Assembly (NCBI RefSeq): GCF_025244725.1
Contig: NZ_CP104203.1
Location: 372,001 to 436,000, forward strand
Length of the DNA stretch: 64,000 nt
Reading direction: 5' to 3'
Source of the DNA: Chryseobacterium oranimense
Lineage (GTDB): Bacteria; Bacteroidota; Bacteroidia; Flavobacteriales; Weeksellaceae
Shown in pieces: positions 51,719 through 60,067 of the stretch (position 1 is its first letter; the number at the start of each line of letters is the position of its first letter). Below the pieces are notes generated by a model. The model was not told where the DNA came from, searched no databases, and worked only from the letters and a program-made list of their open reading frames with translations. The translations under genes were made by a program, and so were the position numbers.

Positions 51719-53305
51719 TTACCCCACCGTCTTCGTATCCTCTTCCTTCAAAATCTTTTTCTCCTTCATCGAAAGCATCATTCTTTCATATTTGTATTTC
51801 TCCCAATCGAACTGATTCAAAAAATCAAGGGCAGCCTGAAAGCCTCTGTTGAAAAGATCCTCTTTTTCTTCTCTTTTCATGAAGAAATTAAGCCAGCTGC
51901 TCGTTCCGCAGTTTACGCTCTGGATACTGTAAAGGCGATAAAAACTATGTTTGGTCAGAAAAGATTTGTCATTAAAGCCTTTTAAAGTACTGATGATGTT
52001 TCCGGCATATGAAAAAGGGGTTTTGAGAATTTCTTCACTGGTTTTTCCTTTTTCTGAAAGAAGATCCGAATCACTTGTAAGCTGTACCCCGAAAAGCGGC
52101 ATCCTGGGATAAAATATATCGCTTGCGTGAAAAATATCGATCGGAAAATTGGAAATACTTCCACCATCAATAAAAAGCCCGGCAGGGTAGATGCCTTCCG
52201 GTTTGGTGTTCATCCAGAATTTCCAGGCGTATTTCACAGAATCATCATCCTTATTAATCCTCTTTTGAAATGGCTCAAAAAAGAACGGAACAGACATCGA
52301 TGCCCTGACGAATTCAGCGGGACTGATATGCTTCAGTTCCTCCTCCGACCAGTATAAATTGGCCATGGTAGGAAGCTCTACCTTGATCTTGGCATTAATA
52401 TCGGTAGTAATCACAACATATTCCGAACGGAGCTGATAAAAAGGATTGTTTTTATAATAATCGTTGCCCACGGCACTTTCATAGAATATCCTGTAGCTGG
52501 TCTGATCAATATGCTCAATATTTTTATCCTTGATTGCCTCAATGCTTTTTAGGGCAATCGCATAATACTCCTGATTGTTTCCGTAGCGGTAATTCAGGTT
52601 CAGATCATATTCTTTCCGGATAAATTTTTCATTAAGATGAGCCACTGTTTTGATTCCGAAACCATCCAGAACACTTTCCATCGTATGCAGAAACGTATTT
52701 CCGGGATTAAACCCACTGTTTTGCTTTCTGAAATCATTATAGAACTTTTTGATGCAGAAAAAAGCAATAACTACAGGTATTAAAGGAACCAGAAAAAGCA
52801 GCTTGGCATTGAGTGTTGTTTCCGGCCGGGCAGCAAAAGGAATAATCACCAGGATGATCATGATAACGGCCAGAATGATAGCATTAATTTTAAAGAAATC
52901 CTTATTGTTAAGAATCGCATGGATAGTGGTTTTTACATAACTTTTCCCATCCATGAAATCAGCGAAATTCCAGCTGAAGAGAATATCTTTGATGATTTCA
53001 CTCTTAGCTTCCTCCTTGGTTTTACAGGCCGCAATAAGCATCGTGTTGATGGCTCCTGCACTGGTTCCCGCGACTTTCAGAAAACGGATCCCGAATATTT
53101 CCAGCCCGTAAAGGTAGCCTACTAATGCGCTTCCCCAGACACCGCCTCCTTCCTGAACAAATTCCACATATTGGTTTCCCTGGACATCCAGCAGGTCGGA
53201 GAACTCTTTGGAAGAAATATTTTCATGCAATGCAGACAGTTTTTCTTTAGACGCTCCGGAAAGTACATTTTCCTCAAGGATTTTATCTAAAATTTCAGTT
53301 TTCAT
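51719..53305 (-). CDS. patatin-like phospholipase with internal transmembrane hairpin
   Basis: 528 residues from the ATG at 53305. The oxyanion loop QEGGGVWGSALVG is near 51-63, the nucleophile elbow GTSAG at 80-84 with Ser82, and the catalytic Asp in LFIDGGSISNFP near 375-386, forming the Ser-Asp dyad. Between them two hydrophobic segments (about 141-158 and 168-185) form a membrane hairpin not found in soluble patatins. It should cleave acyl chains from lipids at the inner membrane. It is encoded 109 bp downstream of corA on the same strand. Confidence 0.85.
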   Translation of the reverse strand: MKTEILDKILEENVLSGASKEKLSALHENISSKEFSDLLDVQGNQYVEFVQEGGGVWGSALVGYLYGLEIFGIRFLKVAGTSAGAINTMLIAACKTKEEAKSEIIKDILFSWNFADFMDGKSYVKTTIHAILNNKDFFKINAIILAVIMIILVIIPFAARPETTLNAKLLFLVPLIPVVIAFFCIKKFYNDFRKQNSGFNPGNTFLHTMESVLDGFGIKTVAHLNEKFIRKEYDLNLNYRYGNNQEYYAIALKSIEAIKDKNIEHIDQTSYRIFYESAVGNDYYKNNPFYQLRSEYVVITTDINAKIKVELPTMANLYWSEEELKHISPAEFVRASMSVPFFFEPFQKRINKDDDSVKYAWKFWMNTKPEGIYPAGLFIDGGSISNFPIDIFHASDIFYPRMPLFGVQLTSDSDLLSEKGKTSEEILKTPFSYAGNIISTLKGFNDKSFLTKHSFYRLYSIQSVNCGTSSWLNFFMKREEKEDLFNRGFQAALDFLNQFDWEKYKYERMMLSMKEKKILKEEDTKTVG

Positions 53306-53414
53306 GGTGGTTTGGTGTTGGTTGCGTTTGATTAAAAGCAAGGATCAGGTTTTACTTTTGTTAGATCCGTATAAAATATTCAAAGCCTTCTGCTATCGAC
53401 AACATAACCGCCTT

Positions 53415-54314
53415 CTACCACTGCTTACGTCTTGCATAAATAAATGTGCAGATCACCACCAAAGCCATAATGCCTAAGGTAATAAAATAGCCATATTTAT
53501 GATGAAGTTCCGGCATATTATCAAAATTCATCCCGTAAACACCGGCAATAAAAGTGATTGGTAAGAAATAAACCGAATAAATGGCAAGCACTTTCATCAC
53601 CTGGTTGGCCTTTTGGTCCGAAAGCGCCAGGAACATCGAAATAAGGTTGGTAATCTGGATATTAAGATGGTCAAAATCCGCCACAACGTCCTTATGTTTG
53701 TCTTTTAAATCGACGATTTCGGAATCCTGGAGGTTTAACAGTTTAAATTTGTCTACAGCATCTGTGGAAATGGTCAGTACCCTTGAATTCAGCCCTGATT
53801 TCCTTTTCAGCTTGTACAGTCTTCTGATCTGGTTGGTATGGTTGGTATTTTTAAGAAAGATCTCATTTTCAATATTGTCCATGGTTTCCATAAGACTGAT
53901 GGATTCATCATCAAAGCTCTTCATAATCAGGAGGGCAATTACCAAAGCTATTTTTGAAGGCGGAATATCTGCCTGCATCGAAGAAATCTGTTTCTTTGTC
54001 TCTGTAATGCTCCTGGTCTTCATCCTGTGGATGGTGATAATTGTATTATCCAGCAGGAAAATTCCGATTTTCGTACTGATATCGCTTATCGTATTGAGAT
54101 TTTTCCGCTCCAGTTCTGTACTTTCACGGAGGAGGTAAAATTTAATATTGCCATCCTCTTCATATTTCGGAAGGTGGTTCGGGTCCATCGTATCTTCCAG
54201 AAGAAGATTATTGATTTCATATCTTTCGTGAAGAAATTTCAGGTCTTCCGCTGTGGGAGCCTCTACATCTACCCATTCACATTGGGAGTCTCTGTATATC
54301 GTGTCGATTGGCAT
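53415..54314 (-). CDS. corA: CorA family magnesium/cobalt transporter
   Basis: 299 residues. The cytoplasmic funnel occupies about 1-235, including a long helix with LKDKHKDVVADFDHLNIQIT. Two C-terminal membrane helices follow, with the selectivity motif GMN in VYGMNFDNMP near 264, which in CorA opens the pore. KVLAIYSVYFLPITFIAGVY is the first membrane helix. The loop PELHHKYGY replaces the usual PEL(H)W type but keeps its acidic start. It is divergent from the FabH-like gene. Confidence 0.9.
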   Translation of the reverse strand: MPIDTIYRDSQCEWVDVEAPTAEDLKFLHERYEINNLLLEDTMDPNHLPKYEEDGNIKFYLLRESTELERKNLNTISDISTKIGIFLLDNTIITIHRMKTRSITETKKQISSMQADIPPSKIALVIALLIMKSFDDESISLMETMDNIENEIFLKNTNHTNQIRRLYKLKRKSGLNSRVLTISTDAVDKFKLLNLQDSEIVDLKDKHKDVVADFDHLNIQITNLISMFLALSDQKANQVMKVLAIYSVYFLPITFIAGVYGMNFDNMPELHHKYGYFITLGIMALVVICTFIYARRKQW

Positions 54315-54333
54315 ACAATAAAAATACTAATAT

Positions 54334-54368
54334 TTTGAAAAACTATGTGTTAAATAATTTTATCTTTG
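54334..54368 (+). promoter_or_regulatory. promoter of the FabH-like gene
   Basis: TTTG at 54334-54337 and TATCTTTG at 54361-54368 match the -33 and -7 elements with a slightly long 23-base spacer. The start codon follows 19 bases after the -7 box. Confidence 0.65.
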
Positions 54369-54387
54369 CCAAAATTAAAAAAACTAT

Positions 54388-55410
54388 ATGATTAAAAGTA
54401 CAATAAAAGGGATCGGATTTTATGTTCCAGATAATGTTGTTACGAATGATGATTTAGCAAAGCTGATGACCACCAATGACGAATGGATTACGGAAAGAAC
54501 GGGCATCAAAGAAAGAAGACACAGAAAAAACAGAAATGATTCTCAGGAAACCACTGCTTATTTAGCATTTAAAGCTTCTGAAAAAGCTCTTGAAAAAGCG
54601 GGACTTACTGCTCAGGATATAGATTATATAGTTTTTGCGACCCTTTCTCCGGATTATTATTTCCCTGGCTGCGGAGTATTGCTTCAGGACATGCTGGGCT
54701 GTGATACCATCGGTGCTCTGGATGTAAGAAACCAATGTTCCGGATTTGTGTATGCGGTGAGTGTTGCCAATGCTTTTATCAAATCAGGAACTTATAAAAA
54801 TATCCTTGTGGTAGGAGCAGAAATACATTCTTTCGGGCTGGATTTTTCCGATGAAGGAAGAGGCGTTTCTGTGATTTTCGGAGATGGAGCAGGAGCTATC
54901 ATACTATCTGCCACCGAAGATGAAAATGCAGGAGATATTTTAGCCGTAAATATGCATTCGGAAGGGAAATATGCAGATGAACTGTGTACTCAGTTTCCCG
55001 GATCCAAATTCGGATGGAGCGACAGGATGAGAAAAGAACCTGAAAATGTAACGAATAAAGAAGTTTATCCCATCATGAACGGTAATTTTGTCTTCAAGCA
55101 TGCCGTGACAAGATTTCCTGAAACAATGATGGAAGCCTTGAACAAGGCTGGAAAAACAATAGAAGATCTTGATATGTTCATTCCTCACCAGGCCAATCTT
55201 AGAATTGCTCAGTTTGTACAGCAGAAATTCGGACTTCCGGATGAAAAGATCCATAACAATATCCAGAAATACGGAAATACAACGGCAGCTTCCATCCCTA
55301 TTGCATTAAGCGAGGCTATTGAAGAAGGAAAAATCAAAAGAGGAGATCTTGTGCTTCTTTCCGCTTTCGGAAGTGGATTCACCTGGGGAAGTGTATTGTT
55401 TGAATATTAA
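54388..55410 (+). CDS. 3-oxoacyl-ACP synthase III family protein (FabH-like)
   Basis: 340 residues. The thiolase-fold triad is visible: Cys117 in VRNQCSGFVYAV, His in MFIPHQANLRIAQ near 264 and Asn in YGNTTAASIP near 294. GDGAGAIILSA near 168 and the C-terminal SAFGSGFTWGSVLF are conserved. FabH starts fatty acid synthesis by joining an acyl-CoA to malonyl-ACP. Bacteroidota carry several paralogues; being alone here and slightly long, this may be a specialised one rather than the housekeeping copy. A repeat and a strong terminator follow. Confidence 0.88.
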   Translation: MIKSTIKGIGFYVPDNVVTNDDLAKLMTTNDEWITERTGIKERRHRKNRNDSQETTAYLAFKASEKALEKAGLTAQDIDYIVFATLSPDYYFPGCGVLLQDMLGCDTIGALDVRNQCSGFVYAVSVANAFIKSGTYKNILVVGAEIHSFGLDFSDEGRGVSVIFGDGAGAIILSATEDENAGDILAVNMHSEGKYADELCTQFPGSKFGWSDRMRKEPENVTNKEVYPIMNGNFVFKHAVTRFPETMMEALNKAGKTIEDLDMFIPHQANLRIAQFVQQKFGLPDEKIHNNIQKYGNTTAASIPIALSEAIEEGKIKRGDLVLLSAFGSGFTWGSVLFEY

Positions 55411-55464
55411 TTGATAGACGAGCAAAATTGTAAAGTCACAAAGTAGCCCAATAACCGACTGATA

Positions 55465-55513
55465 ATTCCCCTCCTCCGGAGGGGTGGCAGATCGAAGATC
55501 TGACGGGGTGGTT
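55465..55513 (+). repeat. dispersed palindromic repeat, copy 2 (GGAGGGG/GACGGGGTGGTT type)
   Basis: ATTCCCCTCCTCCGGAGGGG followed by TGGC, an inner palindrome AGATCGAAGATCT, then GACGGGGTGGTT. The framing parts match 17686-17740 (minus strand), whereas the inner hairpin is different in sequence and length. Confidence 0.65.
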
Positions 55514-55522
55514 AAAAAATAA

Positions 55523-55559
55523 AAAAGTATCGGCCGGGCAAAACCCGGCCGATACTTTT
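55523..55559. terminator. strong bidirectional terminator
   Basis: AAAAGTATCGGCCGGG (55523-55538) and its complement (55544-55559) form a perfect 16-bp stem with a five-base loop. It lies between the convergent FabH-like and thioredoxin genes and can end both. Confidence 0.9.
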
Positions 55560-55576
55560 AATATAATAATTATCTC

Positions 55577-56737
55577 TTAAAGACTTTTCAATAACTTCTC
55601 AGTATCCGTAGAGTCTTGTCCTGTGCTTTTAGCAAGTTGAACAGATTTTTCAGCCCAGATTTTAGCATTCTTTTTATCTCCTATTTTGTTATAAAGATTA
55701 GCCAGTGTATCTGTATTCGCATAGTTTTCATCTTTCTTTACAGATTCCTGAGCCCAGCTTACTGCTTTTTCCAGAGAAGCTTTATTGCTTACATTTTCAA
55801 AAAAGTTCCATGCCAGTGAATTCAACTCTTCTGAACTTGCTGCAGAATAATCTTTATACAATTCCAGTGTCAGTTTCTCATAGGTAGGGATATCTTTGTT
55901 CTTTAAAGCCCTGTTTGCTTTTGCTCTTTTCAGTGTTTTTTCAGCTTCGTCTTTAGGCATGAATTTTTGGGATTCTGTAAGGAAATAGCTGTCATTCCAG
56001 GATTTTGTATCTGCATTGTAAGACTTTTTAAGAACAGTATTGAGTTGTATACTCTTGTCTACTTTTGCATATCGGTCTTCCGGCAGGATTTTGATGATAT
56101 CGGATTTTCTTGACTGAAAGGTTTTGTATAAGGGACTTTCCGTGCTTTGTATTCCTGAAAGCAGCATTTGTATATCTTCCTGGTCCAGTACGGTCTTCTG
56201 CTGGAAATAACGGTCAAGTACTTTGCCTGCAAATTCGGAATCGTTGTAAATGGTAAGGCCTGCAAGGTTCTTCAAAAATTCAGGATCCTTTTCTCCGTTT
56301 TCAAATTTTTGCTTCAATGCAGTAAGTCTTTTACTGGGATCTTCAGCATCTTTGGCAAACTGGATAAAATCCTTTTCTTCTACATAACCTAATGTTCTGT
56401 GTACTTCTTCTCCGTCCCCGTTAATGAAAAGATAGGTTGGGAATGCTTTTACATTATATTTCTTGGCAAGGCCTATCCCTTCTCCTTTTTCCATATCTAT
56501 TTTTGCATTGATAAAATGAGAATTGTAAAAATCTCCAACGGTCTGAAGAGGGAAAATATTTTTCACCATCAGTTTACAAGGACCGCACCATGATGCATAG
56601 GCATCTACAAATACAAGTTTATTCTCTTTTTTGGCTTTTGCCAATATAGCTGAGAAATTACTGTCTTCAAATTTAATTCCCTGTGCCAATGCCAGAGCTC
56701 CTATAAATAAAGAAGAAAATATTGCTAATTTTTTCAT
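55577..56737 (-). CDS. exported thioredoxin-domain protein
   Basis: 386 residues with a signal peptide (MKKLAIFSSLFIGALALAQG). The thioredoxin domain follows, with the redox site WCGPC (Cys51, Cys54) and the cis-proline loop KAFPTYLF near 97. From about 150 onward a long alpha-helical region with TPR-like character follows, ending WAEKSVQLAKSTGQDSTDTE. It probably acts as a periplasmic thiol reductase or disulfide isomerase. A TAcaTTTG (56763-56756) 18 bp upstream is a good -7 element. Single gene. Confidence 0.87.
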   Translation of the reverse strand: MKKLAIFSSLFIGALALAQGIKFEDSNFSAILAKAKKENKLVFVDAYASWCGPCKLMVKNIFPLQTVGDFYNSHFINAKIDMEKGEGIGLAKKYNVKAFPTYLFINGDGEEVHRTLGYVEEKDFIQFAKDAEDPSKRLTALKQKFENGEKDPEFLKNLAGLTIYNDSEFAGKVLDRYFQQKTVLDQEDIQMLLSGIQSTESPLYKTFQSRKSDIIKILPEDRYAKVDKSIQLNTVLKKSYNADTKSWNDSYFLTESQKFMPKDEAEKTLKRAKANRALKNKDIPTYEKLTLELYKDYSAASSEELNSLAWNFFENVSNKASLEKAVSWAQESVKKDENYANTDTLANLYNKIGDKKNAKIWAEKSVQLAKSTGQDSTDTEKLLKSL

Positions 56738-56755
56738 AAAACTTTTTATTGATTA

Positions 56756-56763
56756 CAAATGTA
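56756..56763 (-). promoter_or_regulatory. -7 element (TAcaTTTG) of the thioredoxin gene
   Basis: Minus-strand TACATTTG at 56763-56756 matches the -7 consensus and lies 18 bases before the start codon. No TTTG is present at the right -33 distance. Confidence 0.5.
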
Positions 56764-56947
56764 ATAATTATGCTAACAATATGTCGGCATGGAAAGAAAA
56801 TAGTTACGGATATTTTATTTCAAAATGTAATAAATCTATTTAAGGTGAAAATCTTTATAGATATGTTATTAAAATAAATGAAATTTGATTTTTTAATTAA
56901 AAAAATTAAATGATAGAAGAATGTTTTAATAAAATATAAAATATTAG

Positions 56948-56955
56948 TAGATTTG
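56948..56955 (+). promoter_or_regulatory. -7 element (TAgaTTTG) of the TPR/AraC gene
   Basis: TAGATTTG at 56948-56955 matches the -7 consensus, 20 bases before the first ATG at 56976. The upstream DNA is extremely AT-rich and no -33 element can be picked out. Confidence 0.5.
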
Positions 56956-56975
56956 TAAAAACAAAAAGACACCCC

Positions 56976-58646
56976 ATGAGAATGATGAATTATTATAAAA
57001 TCAGAATAATAATTTGCCTTTTTATGTCTAGAAGTCTGCTGAAACTTTTGTTTTTGTTCATTACTGCTGTGCCTCTTCTTGCCCAGAAAAAATATAATTT
57101 TGACCATATCTGTGAAAGAACATCTGTTCAGGTAGACCCAAGAGAGATTCCTAAGGCCCTGAAAACAGCTGATTCATTATATATGAAGGCGCAAAAGCCC
57201 CTGGACAAAGTGAAGAGTCTTTTACTTTCAGCAGAGCTGTATCATTCGGCAGGAGAATTCAAAAAATCTTTATGTTATGGTGAAAATGCCCATTCCCTGC
57301 TCAACCAGATTGAGGATGCAGAATGGCAATCCCGTGTCAATGGGTTTTTAGCTAAAGAATACCGCCTGGTGGGACTTTTTGAAAGATCAAAAAAATATAC
57401 ACTGCAGGGTATGGAAGCAGCAAAACGGATCACTGATGTTCGTGAAAAAAGAGAAATACAGGGATTGCTGAGTCAGGAAATGGCCTATTATGAAATTGAG
57501 CAGAGCAGCTACACTGAGGCAGTGAGGTATATTGAACAATCATTAAATTTCTTTGGGAAAGATGATCAGGACAATAAACGGGCAGTAGCCGCTTCTTATC
57601 AGATTCTTGGAGACATATATCTTAAACTTAAAGATTACACAGCTTCTGAAAATCATTATCGGAAAGCAGAATCCTTGCTTAAAACTAAATGCTGTGTTCT
57701 GGGTTTGGTTTATAACGGACTGGGAGGGATCCGTCTGAAACAGAAAAACTGGAAAGATGCCGAATTCTACCTTAGAAAAGCTGAAAATATAGCAGACAGT
57801 TCAAAAAGTCTCAAGCTGAAAAAAGCTGTATATTCCAATATCAATGATTTTTATGAAGGAACCGGGGATAGTTTTAAAGCTTCCCTGTATGCTGTAAAAT
57901 ATGTAAGAGCCTATGACAGTCTTACAGCAAGTAACCGAGGGTTTGCCCTTAAAAGCCCTGAAGCATCGGTAAAGCCAAATAAAAAAAGTGCCCGGATCAG
58001 CATTGTTAAAAATGCAGCAATTATTGTACTGCTTGCTGCCTTGGTTGCCATCCTGGTTATCTTTAGAAAAAAGCAGAAGAAACAGCGTGCGAAATTCAGA
58101 AATATTATAAGAACGCAGCTAAAGATGATTGGTTCCCGCAGTCAATCGCTTCCTTTAAAAACAGAAACTTCTGATTTCTCAAATATCTCTGTTGAAGAAG
58201 TAGATGACAGGGCAGGAGAGGATGACAAAAGAAAAAATGAGTCGCTGATGACCTCTGAGACAGAGTCGAAGCTTCTGGAACTTCTTGAAGAGTTTGAGAA
58301 GGGAGAGCTGTATAATAATAAGAATATGTCTTTGTCATTTCTGGCTGCAGAACTTAATACCAATACAAAATATCTGTCTTACGTCATCAACCGGCATAAA
58401 AGTGCAGATGTAAAAACATACGTTAACCGTTTAAGAATTAATTATATTGTAGACAAACTTATCAATGATGATAAATACAGGCAGTATAAAATAAGTATCC
58501 TGGCTGATGAATGCGGTTTTTCCTCGCACAGTAAGTTTGCTTCCGTATTTAAAGCGGTGACTGATTTCTCCCCTTCAGCCTATATTAAGTATCTGGACTC
58601 TGGAAACCAGTCAGATAAAAATACCCATTTTCACGAAAATAATTAA
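56976..58646 (+). CDS. membrane-bound TPR and AraC-type HTH regulator
   Basis: 556 residues from the ATG at 56976; the ATG at 57024 (MSRSLLKLLFLFITAVPLLA) would give a cleaner signal peptide. Residues 60-320 form TPR-like helical repeats (YQILGDIYLKLKDYTASENH, then YNGLGGIRLKQKNWKDAEFY). One membrane helix lies at about 346-364 (NAAIIVLLAALVAILVIFRK), and the last 110 residues are an AraC DNA-binding domain (LAAELNTNTKYLSYVINRHK, then ADECGFSSHSKFASVFKAVT). TPRs lie outside and the HTH inside, so it would pass an envelope signal straight to DNA. The target is unknown. Confidence 0.87.
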   Translation: MRMMNYYKIRIIICLFMSRSLLKLLFLFITAVPLLAQKKYNFDHICERTSVQVDPREIPKALKTADSLYMKAQKPLDKVKSLLLSAELYHSAGEFKKSLCYGENAHSLLNQIEDAEWQSRVNGFLAKEYRLVGLFERSKKYTLQGMEAAKRITDVREKREIQGLLSQEMAYYEIEQSSYTEAVRYIEQSLNFFGKDDQDNKRAVAASYQILGDIYLKLKDYTASENHYRKAESLLKTKCCVLGLVYNGLGGIRLKQKNWKDAEFYLRKAENIADSSKSLKLKKAVYSNINDFYEGTGDSFKASLYAVKYVRAYDSLTASNRGFALKSPEASVKPNKKSARISIVKNAAIIVLLAALVAILVIFRKKQKKQRAKFRNIIRTQLKMIGSRSQSLPLKTETSDFSNISVEEVDDRAGEDDKRKNESLMTSETESKLLELLEEFEKGELYNNKNMSLSFLAAELNTNTKYLSYVINRHKSADVKTYVNRLRINYIVDKLINDDKYRQYKISILADECGFSSHSKFASVFKAVTDFSPSAYIKYLDSGNQSDKNTHFHENN

Positions 58647-58695
58647 AATAGTCTGTTTTTTAACGTTCTGTCTTTTCATTTTCACGAAAATGGGT
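58623..58695. repeat. inverted pair of ATTTTCACGAAAAT palindromes
   Basis: ACCCATTTTCACGAAAAT (58623-58640) and ATTTTCACGAAAATGGGT (58678-58695) are inverted copies that match at 16 of 18 positions, and each is itself palindromic. The first overlaps the end of the TPR/AraC gene, the second lies 32 bp beyond its stop. They could form a hairpin with a 37-base loop or be binding sites. Confidence 0.5.
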
Positions 58696-59135
58696 AACCT
58701 ATTGTTTTACGTAAGACCTTCACATCTATATCTTTGCGGCAGCTTTACAGTAACAGGCATACTGCATGTGTCACTCTTTTTAATCTTTGATTCCTGCAAA
58801 GCAGAACGGCGCTCAATTTAAAGACAAAAATTACCAACAGTATAAAATATATGCAGTTATTTTATGCAAACCATGAAAACTTTAGTTAGTTAATGATGAA
58901 CCCTTTTAACGGTCGTATCGGCATATGTATTTTCCAATACTGCCTTTTGGAAAGACAATGATCATGCAGCTGTGCCGATTGCGACTTTATCAGTAAGGAT
59001 CGTGAAAGAATTTGTGATCAGGAGTCAATATTTTAACCTGATGCAATATTATGATACAATCGGGGTTGATTGCCCGGTTTTTTTCAGTCAAGTTTTTTTA
59101 AGTGCAAAATCCGCAGCAGAGCTGCGGATTTGCTT
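58647..59135 (+). other. 489 bp region with promoter-like site and terminator but no clear gene
   Basis: TATCTTTG at 58729-58736, with a TTG at 58702-58704, resembles a promoter. AAATCCGCAGC (59107-59117) pairs with 59121-59131 as a terminator, which also suits the convergent lipoprotein gene. Between them only short ORFs exist, plus a stop-free frame from about 58900 to 59181 without an ATG (reading AYVFSNTAFWKDNDHAAVPI), which may be a gene remnant. A small RNA is an alternative. Confidence 0.4.
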
Positions 59136-59345
59136 TTATTTTGCTTTCAAAGTGTCGGTTTTTGTTTTAGAAGAATCCTGAACAGCTGTAGCCGGCTCAG
59201 AATTGGCAACCGCTGAATCTCCCATTTTATTCCTCAGGGAATCCTTATTGTGCTCATCCTTGAACTCTTCTCTTTTTTCTTTGTTCTGGGCGCAGCTTCC
59301 TAAAAACAAAACTCCAAGAACAGCTCCTATCCATAATTTTTTCAT
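59136..59345 (-). CDS. small lipoprotein
   Basis: 69 residues from the ATG at 59345: MKKLWIGAVLGVLFLGSC is a lipoprotein signal with Cys18. The rest is hydrophilic (NKEKREEFKDEHNKDSLRNK and a Ser/Thr/Lys-rich end SSKTKTDTLKAK). It is probably a surface or periplasmic lipoprotein without a fold of its own. The gene at 59538 encodes a similar small lipoprotein with the same Ser/Thr/Asp/Lys-rich type of tail, so the two could be related. Confidence 0.75.
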   Translation of the reverse strand: MKKLWIGAVLGVLFLGSCAQNKEKREEFKDEHNKDSLRNKMGDSAVANSEPATAVQDSSKTKTDTLKAK

Positions 59346-59479
59346 AATAACTAATTTTTGATGTTTAAATAGAATCAAATATAAAAAATATTAGGCTCTT
59401 TTTATAGTTACGTGTTATATATTCTGATAAAATTCTGGGTTTATGCAATATGTAAATTGAATTGTTAATTACCAACAAA

Positions 59480-59510
59480 AAAATCCGCAGAACTTTCATC
59501 TGTGGATTTT
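59480..59510 (-). terminator. terminator of the small lipoprotein gene at 59538
   Basis: AAAATCCGCAGA (59480-59491) pairs, with one G-U, to TCTGTGGATTTT (59499-59510) around a seven-base loop. On the minus strand it lies 27 bp after the stop and runs into TTTTGTTGG. Confidence 0.65.
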
Positions 59511-59537
59511 CCATTTTTAGATTAAACTTTGTTGTAT

Positions 59538-59750
59538 CTATTTAGCCGGAGGTGTGGTAGCCGTGGAATCTATCTTGATTTTTGCTGTATCCGTTGTCAT
59601 CTTTGTTGAGTCTTTTGTACTCGGTGTTACAGTTTGAGCAGTACTTGCTGCTGTTGAATCAGTACTACCTGATGACATTGAAGATTCTTTGGTTCCGCAG
59701 CTCACAACTACTAATCCTAAACCGATGGCTGCTATCAAAAACTTTCTCAT
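59538..59750 (-). CDS. small Ser/Thr-rich lipoprotein
   Basis: 70 residues. MRKFLIAAIGLGLVVVSCGT is a lipoprotein signal with Cys18. The mature part is almost only S, T, K, D and A (SSGSTDSTAASTAQTVTPST, then TDTAKIKIDSTATTPPAK). This composition suggests a disordered, possibly glycosylated or surface-exposed tail. It is upstream of the similar lipoprotein at 59136, with a terminator between, so the genes are separate units. Confidence 0.75.
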   Translation of the reverse strand: MRKFLIAAIGLGLVVVSCGTKESSMSSGSTDSTAASTAQTVTPSTKDSTKMTTDTAKIKIDSTATTPPAK

Positions 59751-60067
59751 AATATTTTATTTTAGTGTTGTTATTAAAGTTCAATAATTATTCCTAAACA
59801 TAAAAGCAAAGTATTAAAACATAGATAAAGTTTGTTAAAAGGTGTTAGGGAATGGAAATTAGGTGACAGGTTGCAGATTATAGGTTGCAGGTAAGCAAGT
59901 TGCAACTTTAGGGTTTCGAGTTCTGAGTTCCGGGTTTTGATTTGGCAATCAAATATTATTATCCTAATATCTTATTATCATTAATAAAAAATCCCCGGGA
60001 ATTATATTTCTGGGGATTTTATAATCACTCATTGCTCATTACCGATTACTCATCATGAACAAAATTA
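59751..60067. other. 317 bp intergenic region, degenerate repeats and pruA terminator
   Basis: I see no gene. The middle part repeats GGTTGCAG at 59868 and 59883 and GAGTTCTGAGTTCCGGGTTT, a degenerate repeat style seen elsewhere between genes of this genome. AAAATCCCC (59988-59996) pairs with GGGGATTTT (60012-60020), a likely terminator for pruA on the minus strand. Confidence 0.55.

Noticed and set aside
58972..59181. 69-codon ORF with GTG start
   Set aside because: It runs through a terminator hairpin into the antisense of a lipoprotein gene and has no ATG; kept only as a possible remnant.
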